The notes under the pieces: generated by a model
The model's input: only the letters and a program-made list of their open reading frames with translations
Databases searched by the model: none
What the model was told of the DNA's origin: nothing
Translations under genes and position numbers: made by a program
Assembly: GCF_025742995.1 (NCBI RefSeq)
Contig: NZ_JAOVQM010000001.1
Location: forward strand, 1-64,000
Direction of reading: 5' to 3'
DNA length: 64,000 nt
Origin: Paracholeplasma manati
Lineage (GTDB): Bacteria; Bacillota_I; Bacilli_A; Acholeplasmatales; UBA5453
Part shown: positions 1 through 9,894 of the stretch, piece after piece
Position numbering within the stretch: position 1 is the stretch's first letter
Layout: each line of letters starts with the position of its first letter

Positions 1-37
1 ACCAATAAATTTCAATTTCATTATACTACTTAAAATA

Positions 38-59
38 CTAGATTACAAATCTGGTTTTT
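38..59 (+). terminator. small possible terminator hairpin
   Basis: A 7-bp stem (38-44 with 48-54, one G-T wobble, 3-base loop) is followed by five T. It could end a plus-strand gene that lies left of the window. The stem is short, so this is tentative. Confidence 0.35.
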
Positions 60-144
60 AGGTGTGCACAAAAATAGATATAAAAAATAATCTGGTTATT
101 CTTGACTTCCTTTATCTAATTTTTTGTTATATATTCCAACTATC

Positions 145-211
145 GTAGAATAACAAGGTAGCTTATTCTACTTTATTCACTTATCATAGAATAACGATGG
201 CGATTATTCTA
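145..211. repeat. two tandem similar hairpins
   Basis: GTAGAATAA (145-153) pairs with TTATTCTAC (163-171), and TAGAATAA (187-194) pairs with TTATTCTA (204-211). Both loops are 9 bases. The two units are direct repeats with a 42-bp period, and the second covers the stop codon of the CPBP gene. No clear U-tract follows on either strand, so they may act as mRNA 3'-end structures or be a small duplicated element. Confidence 0.6.
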
Positions 212-992
212 CTTTCATTTGCATTGTATTTCTTTTATAAACCACATAAGCATAGTAGGTATACCCGATTAAACCTATCCAAAATAGAATGACCCAAACC
301 AAGCCTATGGTTCCGGTATAATTGGATATCATGTTGGAGGTAGCGTGAATGAAGATGAGCGAAATGATGTCTTTATTCATATATAGTAGATAAGCGTAAA
401 GTATCCCTATCATAAACGGAAATAATAGACGCCAGAAGATAGAAAAGAAGTCATACTGGCTGTTATATAAGAAATAAGCTGGTAAATGAATGATTGAAAA
501 CATCAAAGCAGATAACAAGACCACATAGATGAGTTTGAACTTGTCTGTTTTTAGTTTCAGTAACTCAATGAAAATGTACCCTCTAAAGATCAATTCTTCT
601 ACCATACCCACCCATAAGAGTTGTTTGATGTATTCACCTAAGTACGCATGGAATGGGTGGGTAGTACCGACGATGAATACTTGAATAACCATACCAAGGA
701 TGGCAATTAAGACGGTCGATAACACCACTATTTTGGTGATGTTTGTGATTCTAAAATGGGTTTTTTTGGTGTATCTAAAGCGATGGATAACAAGGATAAA
801 TAATCCAATGGTTAATATACCCATAAATGCCAAATCAAAGGCATTTTCCGTGATGTAATACCTAAGAATGGATTGTGATAAATTCAAGCCATCATAAATC
901 GCTCCGAAGGTATGGGTTTCGACAATCCAAAACCCTAGAGGGATATACGATAACCAAGCTATGATTAAACCGAGTAGTGCTTCCTTTTTCAT
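204..992 (-). CDS. CPBP family intramembrane metalloprotease
   Basis: About 262 residues with several hydrophobic membrane segments. The CPBP (CAAX protease/bacteriocin-processing) signature is visible: EELIFRGY (glutamate pair plus arginine), then SIIHLPAYF with a histidine, then FIHATSNMISN (HxxxN). The family cleaves membrane substrates or handles bacteriocin peptides; the substrate here is unknown. I chose the ATG at 990-992 because AAGGAAG lies about 9 bases upstream. An in-frame ATG at 1073 would add 27 residues with no visible ribosome binding site. It is transcribed divergently from guaB. Confidence 0.85.
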   Translation of the reverse strand: MKKEALLGLIIAWLSYIPLGFWIVETHTFGAIYDGLNLSQSILRYYITENAFDLAFMGILTIGLFILVIHRFRYTKKTHFRITNITKIVVLSTVLIAILGMVIQVFIVGTTHPFHAYLGEYIKQLLWVGMVEELIFRGYIFIELLKLKTDKFKLIYVVLLSALMFSIIHLPAYFLYNSQYDFFSIFWRLLFPFMIGILYAYLLYMNKDIISLIFIHATSNMISNYTGTIGLVWVILFWIGLIGYTYYAYVVYKRNTMQMKVE

Positions 993-1101
993 CAGTGTTT
1001 CTTCCTTTTTTAGTTCGTATCGATTCGTTTCTATTTGATTGTAACACCTGCACGTGAAATCATCAATCCCCATGAAACCGCTTAACCCCTTATTTTACAA
1101 T

Positions 1102-1137
1102 TTTACTGGGTTATTTTACCCTTATCTATGATAAAAT
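1102..1137 (+). promoter_or_regulatory. probable guaB promoter
   Basis: TTTACT (1102-1107) and TATGAT (1127-1132), 19 bases apart, sit 30-60 bases before guaB. The leader is too short for a purine riboswitch. The spacing is slightly long, so the exact boxes are uncertain. Confidence 0.4.
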
Positions 1138-1164
1138 GGCTGATAAATAAGGGGGATAGGGTGC

Positions 1165-2292
1165 ATGTTAAAAGAAAAGATAACCGCGGAGGGTTATACA
1201 TTTGATGATTTATTGTTGGTGCCATCGTATTCCGAAGTGGTACCCATTCAAGTCAAACTCGATACGAAATTGACTAAAAAGATCTCGTTAGCCATCCCAG
1301 TGTTATCGGCAGCGATGGATACGGTGACAGAGTCAACGATGGCCATCGCATTAGCGAAACTGGGTGGCTTAGGCATCATTCATAAGAATATGTCGATTGA
1401 AGACCAAGTGAAAGAAATTCAACTGGTTAAAACAGCCTCATTTAGTGAAACAGACGCAACCAAGGATGAATTGGGTAGATTACGTGTTGGGGCAGCGGTG
1501 GGTGTTTCTAAGAATACCTTAGAACGCATCGATGCGTTGGTATCTGCAGGGGTCGATATCATCGCGGTAGATTCAGCCCATGGACATTCCAAAGGCGTCA
1601 TCGATACGATCAAATCGATACGACACAAATACCCAGATTTAGACATCATTGGTGGGAATATCGTCACCGCTCAAGCAGCGATCGATCTCATCTATGCTGG
1701 TGCAACCTGTCTTAAAGTCGGGGTGGGTCCTGGGTCGATTTGTACGACCCGTGTGGTCGCAGGGGTTGGGGTCCCACAACTATCTGCCATCAACGATGTG
1801 TATTCGGTGGCGAAACAATACAAAGTCGGCATCATCGCCGATGGTGGGATTAAACTGTCTGGGGACATTCCTAAAGCTTTGGCAGCTGGTGCAGACTGTG
1901 TGATGATGGGTAGTTTACTCGCAGGGTGTACTGAATCCCCTGGTGAGATTTTTGAACACGATGGTTTAAAATACAAAACCTACATTGGCATGGGTTCTTT
2001 AACCGCCATGCAACGAGGGTCTTCTGACCGCTACTTCCAAGGTGGGGTTAAAGAACTCAATAAGTTGGTCCCTGAAGGGATTGAAGCGTGTGTGCCTTTC
2101 AAAGGTCCAATCAACGATGTCATTTATCAAATGATGGGTGGCTTACGTTCTGGGATGGGCTATTGTGGTTGTAAGACCATTGAAGACATGAAACTCTACG
2201 CCAGATTCATGAAGATTACCAACGCTGGTTTAAAAGAATCTCATCCCCACGATGTGAAACACATGAAAGCGTCCCCGAACTACCATGAATGA
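1165..2292 (+). CDS. guaB: IMP dehydrogenase lacking CBS domains
   Basis: Oxidises IMP to XMP with NAD, the first committed step of GMP synthesis. The active-site loop GPGSICTTR has its catalytic cysteine at residue 193. The flap SSDRYFQ keeps the Arg-Tyr pair (289-290) that separates IMP dehydrogenase from GMP reductase, and RSGMGYCG follows. At 375 residues it is about 110 shorter than usual: the paired CBS domains normally inserted near residue 95-105 are absent, so ATP/GTP control through CBS should be missing. The start has a GGGGGATAGGG Shine-Dalgarno region. The stop overlaps guaA by 8 bases, implying translational coupling. Confidence 0.93.
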   Translation: MLKEKITAEGYTFDDLLLVPSYSEVVPIQVKLDTKLTKKISLAIPVLSAAMDTVTESTMAIALAKLGGLGIIHKNMSIEDQVKEIQLVKTASFSETDATKDELGRLRVGAAVGVSKNTLERIDALVSAGVDIIAVDSAHGHSKGVIDTIKSIRHKYPDLDIIGGNIVTAQAAIDLIYAGATCLKVGVGPGSICTTRVVAGVGVPQLSAINDVYSVAKQYKVGIIADGGIKLSGDIPKALAAGADCVMMGSLLAGCTESPGEIFEHDGLKYKTYIGMGSLTAMQRGSSDRYFQGGVKELNKLVPEGIEACVPFKGPINDVIYQMMGGLRSGMGYCGCKTIEDMKLYARFMKITNAGLKESHPHDVKHMKASPNYHE

Positions 2293-3814
2293 TAAAATCC
2301 TAGTTTTAGACTTTGGTAGTCAATACAACCAATTGATCGTTAGACGCATTCGCGAACTTGGCGTATATAGCGAACTCGTCCCACACGATATTTCATTAGA
2401 TAAAATAAAACAAGACCCTTCGATTAAAGGCCTCATTTTATCGGGTGGGCCACATTCGGTTTATGACCAAGACAGCTTTACCGTACCAAAACAATTGTTT
2501 GAACTAGACATCCCCATCTTAGGGATTTGTTATGGGATGCAGCTGATGGCACATTTATTGGGTGGTTATGTCGAAGGTAGTCAACACCATGAGTTTGGTA
2601 AAACATACATTGACCTGATCGATGAAAATCCTTTAACCGCTGGTTTAGGTAAAACCACATCGGTATGGATGAGTCATGGGGATCAAGTGAAAGTATTACC
2701 CCCGTTCTTTGTCTGTACCGCTAAAAGCAGTGCCACAGAACATGTGATGATGAGACACCTTGCCAGACGTTTATTCGGTATTCAATTTCACCCTGAAGTG
2801 ACCCATACCGAACAAGGGCTTTACATGTTAGAACAGTTTGTCAAATTGACCGAAGCGTCACGTACTTGGTCGATGACAACATTCATCGAATCTCAAGTGG
2901 AAAAAATCCAAAATACGGTTTTGGATCAACAAGTGATTCTGGGTTTATCGGGTGGTGTTGACTCGAGTGTCGCCGCCGCATTACTCGATAAAGCCATTGG
3001 CAAACAACTCACCTGTATCTTTGTTGACCATGGGTTATTACGTAAAAATGAAGGTCAAGAAGTGGCCGATTATTTCAATCAAAACTTCCAATTGAACTTG
3101 GTCGTTGTGGATGCGAAGGGGTTATTCTTAGAAAAACTCAAAGGGGTAGAAAATCCCGAAGACAAGCGAAAAATCATTGGTAAGACATTCATTGACGTAT
3201 TTGAAGCTGAAACCAAGAAATTAAAGAACGCAACTTTCCTTGCACAAGGCACATTATATACCGATTTGATTGAATCTGGGACAAAGCATGCGAAAACGAT
3301 AAAGTCTCACCACAATGTTGGTGGGTTACCTAAAGAGATGAATTTAAAGCTAATTGAACCCTTAAATACATTGTTTAAAGATGAGGTTAGAAAACTCGGT
3401 CAAGCGCTAGGATTACCCGAAGCCTTGGTTCAAAGACAACCTTTTCCAGGTCCTGGTTTAGCGATTAGAATCATCGGTGATGTTACCGAAGAAAAATTGA
3501 AAATCGTCGCCAATAGTGATCAAATCTTAAGAGATGAATTCTTAACCCACGGTTTGAACCAATCCGTGTGGCAATACTTCACGGTGCTCACACCAATCAA
3601 AACGGTGGGTGTCAAAGGTGACAACCGCAGTTATGAATATGTGTTAGCGATTCGTGCAGTGACTTCGATTGACGGGATGACCGCGGATTTCGCTCACATC
3701 CCTTATGATGTATTATCCAAAGTATCTTCAAGAATCACCAATGAAATTAAAGGGGTAGGGCGTGTGGTTTATGACATCACATCCAAACCACCTGGTACCA
3801 TTGAATGGGAATGA
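2285..3814 (+). CDS. guaA: GMP synthase (glutamine-hydrolysing)
   Basis: Converts XMP to GMP using ATP and glutamine. The N-terminal class I glutamine amidotransferase has the nucleophile in GICYGMQ (Cys82) and the His-Glu of FHPEVTH. The ATP pyrophosphatase P-loop is LSGGVDSS. The C-terminal dimerisation domain ends in the family-typical KPPGTIEWE. Length (509) is normal. It overlaps guaB, so both GMP steps come from one message, which ends at the hairpin at 3821. Confidence 0.97.
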   Translation: MNDKILVLDFGSQYNQLIVRRIRELGVYSELVPHDISLDKIKQDPSIKGLILSGGPHSVYDQDSFTVPKQLFELDIPILGICYGMQLMAHLLGGYVEGSQHHEFGKTYIDLIDENPLTAGLGKTTSVWMSHGDQVKVLPPFFVCTAKSSATEHVMMRHLARRLFGIQFHPEVTHTEQGLYMLEQFVKLTEASRTWSMTTFIESQVEKIQNTVLDQQVILGLSGGVDSSVAAALLDKAIGKQLTCIFVDHGLLRKNEGQEVADYFNQNFQLNLVVVDAKGLFLEKLKGVENPEDKRKIIGKTFIDVFEAETKKLKNATFLAQGTLYTDLIESGTKHAKTIKSHHNVGGLPKEMNLKLIEPLNTLFKDEVRKLGQALGLPEALVQRQPFPGPGLAIRIIGDVTEEKLKIVANSDQILRDEFLTHGLNQSVWQYFTVLTPIKTVGVKGDNRSYEYVLAIRAVTSIDGMTADFAHIPYDVLSKVSSRITNEIKGVGRVVYDITSKPPGTIEWE

Positions 3815-3820
3815 TCACTG

Positions 3821-3851
3821 AGCACCAGCGAAAAAAGGCTGGTGCTTTTTA
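3821..3851 (+). terminator. Rho-independent terminator after guaA
   Basis: AGCACCAGC (3821-3829) pairs with GCTGGTGCT (3838-3846) around an A-rich loop, followed by TTTTT. The stem core recurs in the terminator at 6626. Confidence 0.92.
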
Positions 3852-3919
3852 ATTGGTTTGATACACTCATATCAGACTTGATTATTCTAAATAAATATAG
3901 CATCGTAGATTAGTTCATC

Positions 3920-3947
3920 TTTACTCTTAATCAACTCATGGTATAAT
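3920..3947 (+). promoter_or_regulatory. sigma-70 type promoter of ABC transporter gene
   Basis: TTTACT (3920-3925) and a perfect TATAAT (3942-3947) are 16 bases apart, about 70 bases before the ATG at 4016. Confidence 0.6.
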
Positions 3948-4015
3948 AGTTATTAATGGATTAAATCTAATATTTTACATTTTTCATATTCCCATCCAGT
4001 AGAGGACTAAAAAAA

Positions 4016-6598
4016 ATGATTACATTAAAACACGTTGATAAATCTTATGTCGTTAGCGACCATACACAAGATGTCCTTTCAGACATTCATTTATCGTTTG
4101 ACCATAAAGGACTATACTGTATCCTTGGTAAATCAGGTAGCGGAAAATCAACGCTACTCAATATCATCGGTGGATTAGACTTTGTTGATTCAGGGGAATA
4201 TCATTTCAACAACCTCCCAATACACATGTTTAACCAAACACAATTGGATGCGTTTAGAAACACCCATATTGGGTTTGTTTTTCAAGAATATCATATGATT
4301 GAAACCATGACTATCTTGGATATCATGAAATACACCAGTATCGCCAGCCATGGTGCCTATGATCGAAAAGAAATAGAAGCTACCCTGTCTGACATGGATC
4401 TGCATGAAGATTTACTTAAATTGCCACATCAACTCTCTGGTGGACAAAAACAACGATTAGCCATTGCGCGAGCTTTGATAAAAAAGCCCAGTGTCATTAT
4501 TGCAGATGAACCTACTGGTGCACTCGATGAAACTACCGGTTTACAAATATTTCATCTGCTTAAGAAACTCTCAAAAGATACCTTGATCATCGTAGCTACC
4601 CATGATGAAGGTTATGCACAGAAATTCGCGGACAAGGTGTTAAGGATTCAAGCAGGCACCATCGATGATTCAAATGTTGTGAGTAACCCAGCAAAGGCAT
4701 CCCTCATTCAACCATCCTTATTAAAACTCAAGGACTCAATACACATTGGCTTAAAGTCATTTCGCCAAAGTTTGGTGAAATCACTGATCATTCTTCTCAC
4801 CTTAACGTTGTCTATGACTAGCCTTGCTTTAAGCCTCGCAGGTATGCACTTTAATGAGTCAAAAGCGATCTATGAAACGCTTGACTCATTGAATTTAAGT
4901 AGCATGAGTATAAACCATGAATCTGCAGGTTACAATCGTAATCAAAAACAATATTTAACCGTTTTTGAGTTTAATGCGTTAAAAGCAAACTATCCAAATA
5001 TAGGTTTATACAACTATTTCCCACATATTTTTAGATTTAATGAGTTACTCATCAATACCGACATATATCATAATGCATCCATCGAAGGTTTCATGTCGAT
5101 TGATCAATCATTTTTGGATTTAAGTGGTTATACCTTAATCGGTGATTTACCAATCCAGCCTACTGATATTGTCATCACAAGCTATACTTATCAGTTCTTT
5201 CATACATTGGGTTATCAATATCAAACGATGTCGTTTTTTCCAGAAGACCATCAAAGTATGATTGGCAAATATTTCATCATTGACGATACCGAATACTTGA
5301 TCTCTGGGGTATTGGATACGCACTTTAATGAACGCTATTGGTTGGAGGATTCCACTCAAGTGAATCCAGAATTTGTCGATTTTAAAAAGAGTGGGTTAGA
5401 AAGATTTGTGTTTGTTAAAGATGCCTTTGAAGATACACCTTCCATCGAATCTAGATTTACTTTTCCCACGATAATTGGGCAGTATGGTGCGAATTTAAAT
5501 GACTATTATCGAATACACTATGATAATCAATCCAATATCGTGACTCAAAATTTGAGTCAATGGATGCCTTCTATTAAAATACTGGATTTCGAAAACGATG
5601 ATGTCATTTGGTTAAATGAACCTATCGACACATTAACTGACAATCAAATGGTAATCAGATTAAATACATTTTTAACTGCAAACAATACATCAATTGATGA
5701 TTTTCATTTCACCACATCGAATCAAATATATGAGATGATACAAGATTATGCACAATCGCATTTTCCATCGATTGAAGCACAGTTTAAGGCGGATTTTGGT
5801 CCTTCATCAACCGCGACTGATTATGTCACATATATTCTTAGCCATGAAATTAATATGTATGATTTAGAACACAATCAAGCCTATTTCGAGAACATCGCAC
5901 AAAAGGATTACTTGAATGCACTTGACGGGAATGTCTTTTCAAATTTAAGTATTGTTAGTTCAACAGATGACATCTACTTAGAAAACATTGAAATTGTTGG
6001 GTTCACAACATTTGATACAATTATTTCGAACGATTTGTATGCAGACTTAATCCTGAAACACTTCAACTATATTGAGCAAATTTATGTGGTGAGTGCAGAC
6101 ACTTCACAACTCATCCGATTTATGAATGAGAACCCCGAATTTGAGTACACATCACCAGCCATTTATTTGGTTAACCAAATGAAACAAACAACTCAATTAA
6201 CTGCATTCATTTCATTCGTATTCTCGATTGTATTTACCATACTTTCCATCGTGTTAATATTCTTGTTTGTTCAAAGTCACATAGAAAAACATCGACGTCA
6301 TATTGGCATACTTAGATCCCTTGGGTTCTCTACTAAAAATATCATTCATATCTTTATGGCTGAAAACCTCGTCATTACAGTGGTTGTTTCTACCCTATCT
6401 GTCATGTTAATACAGATATCCATGCGTGGCTTTAACGCATTCATGAAAACATCGTTTGGCATTTATTTTAATTATCTACAACCGTCTTTTGTGAGTATGT
6501 TGTTTCAAATCGTTGGTTTAGTCATCATTGTGGTTATATATACAGTACTGCCAATACGACGTTTTATGAAAAAATCGATTATCTCAATTCTAAAATAG
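4016..6598 (+). CDS. ABC transporter, fused ATPase and FtsX/MacB-type permease
   Basis: One 860-residue chain. The first ~225 residues are an ABC ATPase: Walker [10 protein letters not shown], signature LSGGQKQR, Walker B with ADEPTGALD, and the H-loop histidine ATHD. A membrane segment near residue 250 leads to a ~450-residue extracytoplasmic domain, then three C-terminal helices as in FtsX/MacB permeases. Family members export peptides or lipids, or resist antimicrobial peptides; the substrate is unknown. The start has AGAGG about 10 bases upstream. It resembles the proteins at 45866 and 50149 in layout. It stands alone between two terminators. Confidence 0.88.
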   Translation: MITLKHVDKSYVVSDHTQDVLSDIHLSFDHKGLYCILGKSGSGKSTLLNIIGGLDFVDSGEYHFNNLPIHMFNQTQLDAFRNTHIGFVFQEYHMIETMTILDIMKYTSIASHGAYDRKEIEATLSDMDLHEDLLKLPHQLSGGQKQRLAIARALIKKPSVIIADEPTGALDETTGLQIFHLLKKLSKDTLIIVATHDEGYAQKFADKVLRIQAGTIDDSNVVSNPAKASLIQPSLLKLKDSIHIGLKSFRQSLVKSLIILLTLTLSMTSLALSLAGMHFNESKAIYETLDSLNLSSMSINHESAGYNRNQKQYLTVFEFNALKANYPNIGLYNYFPHIFRFNELLINTDIYHNASIEGFMSIDQSFLDLSGYTLIGDLPIQPTDIVITSYTYQFFHTLGYQYQTMSFFPEDHQSMIGKYFIIDDTEYLISGVLDTHFNERYWLEDSTQVNPEFVDFKKSGLERFVFVKDAFEDTPSIESRFTFPTIIGQYGANLNDYYRIHYDNQSNIVTQNLSQWMPSIKILDFENDDVIWLNEPIDTLTDNQMVIRLNTFLTANNTSIDDFHFTTSNQIYEMIQDYAQSHFPSIEAQFKADFGPSSTATDYVTYILSHEINMYDLEHNQAYFENIAQKDYLNALDGNVFSNLSIVSSTDDIYLENIEIVGFTTFDTIISNDLYADLILKHFNYIEQIYVVSADTSQLIRFMNENPEFEYTSPAIYLVNQMKQTTQLTAFISFVFSIVFTILSIVLIFLFVQSHIEKHRRHIGILRSLGFSTKNIIHIFMAENLVITVVVSTLSVMLIQISMRGFNAFMKTSFGIYFNYLQPSFVSMLFQIVGLVIIVVIYTVLPIRRFMKKSIISILK

Positions 6599-6625
6599 TT
6601 TATGTCCATAGAACTCAAAAACACT

Positions 6626-6657
6626 AAGGCACCAGCAAAAAATGCTGGTGCCTTTCA
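6626..6657. terminator. bidirectional terminator
   Basis: A perfect 12-bp stem (6626-6637 with 6643-6654) with a 5-A loop lies between the converging ABC gene and the gene at 6675. Its core GCACCAGC/GCTGGTGC is the same as in the guaA terminator. Confidence 0.9.
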
Positions 6658-6674
6658 TTTGAGTTCGATGTGAT

Positions 6675-6920
6675 TTATTTCTTAATGACATCCACGATTT
6701 GATTGAGTTTACCCTTCACTTCTTGGATACCTTTATTGATATCTTTATTGAGTTTAGCGGTTGGATTTTGTTGGAACACAAGAATGGTTTCTTGTTTCGC
6801 GGTACCCATACAATTGATGTAGTCCCAACCATCTGCTTCATATTGATTGATGACTTCTTCTACTTTAACTGCACGTTCGTGTGCCTTTTTAATACGATCG
6901 ATAACGACTGTTTTATACAT
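6675..6920 (-). CDS. small DUF4177-like protein
   Basis: 81 residues. The first half (YKTVVID, then EVINQYEADGWDYINC, then ETILVFQ) has the strand-helix-strand pattern of DUF4177 proteins, whose role is unknown. The rest is a lysine-rich helix. A strong AGAGGAGG lies just before the ATG at 6920. It is the last of three minus-strand genes with the vWA and macro-domain proteins, so a shared stress role is possible but not shown. Confidence 0.7.
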   Translation of the reverse strand: MYKTVVIDRIKKAHERAVKVEEVINQYEADGWDYINCMGTAKQETILVFQQNPTAKLNKDINKGIQEVKGKLNQIVDVIKK

Positions 6921-7006
6921 GGTAAATCCTCCTCTTTTGATTTCATTGTACTACAAAATGATTATTTTTGTACAATAATCAAATGGATTTCACCTTTTTG
7001 AAAGAT

Positions 7007-7651
7007 TTATTTACGTTCTTTAAAATCCGCATCGATGTCTTTTTTCCAATCCACATCAATCGACTTGTGTTGACGTAAGTTTGTGATGGTTTCATTCATC
7101 ACTTTATAGTTTAAGTTAGTACCTCTTTTATCGGAGCGATAATTGACCGCTCTATCTGCATCAATACCAAATTTCCTAGCAGTACCAATCGCGTCAATAT
7201 TCGCACCAATGAAGATGAATTCCCAACCATACTTTTCCTTTTGAAGTTGAATGTATTCATTGAGATTTTCATAGTTGAATTCCACCGATGCATTCTCCAT
7301 ACCATCGGTGGTAATGAAGAATACAGTCTTTTCAGGTCTTTGTGCCTCTTCTAATGCTTTATGGACATTTCTAATCTTTAAGATGCTGCGTCCGATCGCA
7401 TCCAACAAAGCGGTTGACCCTCTCACGTAGTAATCTTTCGATGTCATATTTTCAATCTTTTGAATAGACACCCTGTTATGCAAGACTTCAAATCGATCAT
7501 CAAACAATACGGTTGATACCAAGGCTTCACCTTGAACTTCTTTTTGTTGTTGAATCAAACGATTGAATCCCGCAATGGTCTCTTGTTCTAAGCCTGACAT
7601 CGAACCACTTCTGTCTAAAATAAAAACCAATTCCACCAAATCTTTTTTCAT
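7007..7651 (-). CDS. von Willebrand factor A domain protein (TerY-like)
   Basis: About 214 residues, almost all one vWA domain. The metal-ion-dependent adhesion site is intact: DRSGSMSG near the N-terminus, GSTALLDA (Thr), and TTDGMENAS (Asp). There is no signal peptide, so it should be cytoplasmic, as in TerY-type stress proteins. I chose the ATG at 7649-7651, with AAAGGGTG 7-8 bases upstream, over one 11 codons earlier. The macro-domain gene lies 105 bases upstream on the same strand. Confidence 0.82.
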   Translation of the reverse strand: MKKDLVELVFILDRSGSMSGLEQETIAGFNRLIQQQKEVQGEALVSTVLFDDRFEVLHNRVSIQKIENMTSKDYYVRGSTALLDAIGRSILKIRNVHKALEEAQRPEKTVFFITTDGMENASVEFNYENLNEYIQLQKEKYGWEFIFIGANIDAIGTARKFGIDADRAVNYRSDKRGTNLNYKVMNETITNLRQHKSIDVDWKKDIDADFKERK

Positions 7652-7756
7652 ATGTATTTCACCCTTTCTGAGTTCATAATACACAATATAAAGATGGAAT
7701 TGGTCGTTTCAAAAGCGACATTGATTATGACAAGCTAAAAGTAATTGAGTAATTCA

Positions 7757-8704
7757 TCAGTTCATTGAACCGATGGAATGCTCCCCTTTATCAAATAGTA
7801 CCATATTGATTTCATAGATATCATAGATGGCTTTTTCAATATGATAAGCCACGATGATATCGAGTGGTATCGCATCGGATAAGGTGTATCCGGCTTTCTT
7901 TAATAAGTCTAGGGTTTCATCTAAATTGAGCTCTAATGCGATAGAGAATGCTAAAGCGGTGGATTTGCTGGGTTGATAGAAGCGATTGGATTTGATCTTT
8001 GAAAAGAGTTTTCTGTCCACGTTCGCTTTCTTATAAACATCGACATCATTCAACCCTTTTTGATCGATGAACTTAAAGAGCATCTCTTGGAAAGTAAAGT
8101 CAATTTCTTCGATGAGTTCATCGATGGATCTGGGTTTCTTTCGTAACACCTTCACAGCCATTGCACGCTCTGCAAAGTAATTCATAGACAAGGTTTGATC
8201 AGTTTCAGTTTTGTTTATGAATGGTTTCGATACTTCATAGGAAGCATCGTCATAAACGACCAAATAGATCATCATGTCAGAGGTTAAAGAAAACTGTTTG
8301 ATGACTTCTAAAGCAACCTCTAAGGCTTCTTTTCTAGGGTATCGATATACACCTGAAGAGATTAAAGGGAAGGCAATGCTTTCAAGGTTCTTGTTTTGAG
8401 CCAATTCTAACACATGTTGATAGGTAGATTTCAGTTGTTGTTTTTCATTGAACTTGCCATTCTTATAGATGGGACCAACCACATGGATGACGTATTTAGA
8501 TAATAGGTTGTATCCTTTGGTGATGATGGGTTCAGACAACTTTAATGTGCCATACATACGACGGTCTTGAATCAATTCAGGACCGGCTTGTTGATGGATT
8601 TTCGCATCCAATCCACCAAAGATGAAGGGTTCTGAACTGGTTGAGTTTACAATCGCATCCACTTTCATGGTCAATATATCGTTTCTAAGAATTTCAAAAG
8701 GCAT
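7757..8704 (-). CDS. macro-domain protein with C-terminal helical region
   Basis: About 315 residues. The first ~165 form a macro (ADP-ribose-binding) domain: VDAIVNSTS, the glycine-rich FGGLDAKIHQQAG, and FPLISSGVYRYP. Such domains bind or remove ADP-ribose. The last ~110 residues (DVYKKANVDRKLFSKIKSN onward) look helical and HTH-like, a combination I have seen in Firmicutes proteins of unknown role. The start is decided by the ribosome site: AGGAG is 9 bases before the ATG at 8702-8704 but touches the ATG at 8713. It lies beside the vWA gene. Confidence 0.8.
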   Translation of the reverse strand: MPFEILRNDILTMKVDAIVNSTSSEPFIFGGLDAKIHQQAGPELIQDRRMYGTLKLSEPIITKGYNLLSKYVIHVVGPIYKNGKFNEKQQLKSTYQHVLELAQNKNLESIAFPLISSGVYRYPRKEALEVALEVIKQFSLTSDMMIYLVVYDDASYEVSKPFINKTETDQTLSMNYFAERAMAVKVLRKKPRSIDELIEEIDFTFQEMLFKFIDQKGLNDVDVYKKANVDRKLFSKIKSNRFYQPSKSTALAFSIALELNLDETLDLLKKAGYTLSDAIPLDIIVAYHIEKAIYDIYEINMVLFDKGEHSIGSMN

Positions 8705-8796
8705 GTAGATCATCTCCTATCGATAATTAAAGCGATGAATGTACTTAAATCAAAAATTAGCACGCATTTTGATAGAAAAAATGTCAGGAATTAAAT

Positions 8797-9693
8797 TTAA
8801 GGATAAAGAGTTTGCATAAACTCGGTAAGTTTAACAATTTTTTCCAGGTGAATACTTATTGAAGAATATAATTGATCGCATTCACCTTTTTCAAACATAT
8901 ACTGTGATGGATGATCAGCGTTATTTCTATAATTTCGTATAACGTCAAATGAGACAAGCATCTCTTGAAGCTTTTTATGTCCATTTGATTCAAAGAATGG
9001 TTTTTCTGCTTTAAAATATTCTTCTAATCCATTCAATCTTGATTTTGCAGTTTTTTGCCCGTTAGCATATGTGTTTATCCAGATCCGACCAGGGTTATCT
9101 AGAGCATATTTCTTTTCACATGAAGTGACTAAACTTTCAATTAACATCTCACAGGCTAATCCAATCATGGATACACATGATGTTAAGCATCCATGATGGT
9201 AATCAATCATGGATTCGTTAAAATAAACCAAACATTCATCATTAGAAATTATATTTATTTTTTTCTTAAATGAAGATAATCCTTCCGTAGTCGGTCTAAC
9301 ACTATCAATAAATCTTTGATTTTGAAAGATATCTTGTCTATAATAATCTACATTTTTGTGTTTTTCTTTATTATTCCATAGTTCAATTGCGTCTAGCTGT
9401 TTTATCAATTTAGCCCGACCACGTTTATATATTCGTGATCCATTTATTGATGAAACAATACTATTTTCATCTCCTGTAAAAATATCTAGATATTCATGCG
9501 TACTATGGTAGGTATTTATAAATATAATCGGTATAGGCTCATCACTAAAAATTATGATATCAATATCAGACCTCGTACTATTAGTTTTATATGCTCTTGA
9601 TCCGAATAAATATATTGATTTAATTTTAGGATAATTGCTAACAAAAAAATCTATATCTACTTTTAAATTCTTCGATGCAATTTGAAAATCCAT
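8797..9693 (-). CDS. fused MNT nucleotidyltransferase-HEPN protein
   Basis: 298 residues. The N-terminus has the minimal nucleotidyltransferase motif: LFGSRAY followed by SDIDIII. The C-terminal part is helical with YRNNADH, a HEPN-type Rx4H motif. MNT and HEPN proteins usually form two-gene toxin-antitoxin pairs in which the MNT protein AMPylates and silences the HEPN ribonuclease; here both are in one chain. A GGGGAC site precedes the ATG. It begins the defence island. Activity as a self-controlled RNase is inference. Confidence 0.72.
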   Translation of the reverse strand: MDFQIASKNLKVDIDFFVSNYPKIKSIYLFGSRAYKTNSTRSDIDIIIFSDEPIPIIFINTYHSTHEYLDIFTGDENSIVSSINGSRIYKRGRAKLIKQLDAIELWNNKEKHKNVDYYRQDIFQNQRFIDSVRPTTEGLSSFKKKINIISNDECLVYFNESMIDYHHGCLTSCVSMIGLACEMLIESLVTSCEKKYALDNPGRIWINTYANGQKTAKSRLNGLEEYFKAEKPFFESNGHKKLQEMLVSFDVIRNYRNNADHPSQYMFEKGECDQLYSSISIHLEKIVKLTEFMQTLYP

Positions 9694-9894
9694 CTATTTG
9701 TCCCCTATTCTCTTGTATGAACCTGTTTAAAATTAGTGTAAACTTCTCGTAAAGTAATCTTTTCTCACCGTTAGTATACAATACATTTTTATGTCAGTGT
9801 TTATAAAAAATCTTGTAAAAACGTTATATGATATATAAATATCAATATTCAGGAAAGAATATTCTACTTACATACGAAATCTTTGTGCGAATAA

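Noticed and set aside
1165-2292. Reading the gene as GMP reductase because of its short length
   Set aside because: The DRYFQ flap and GPGSICTTR loop and the coupling to guaA fit IMP dehydrogenase.
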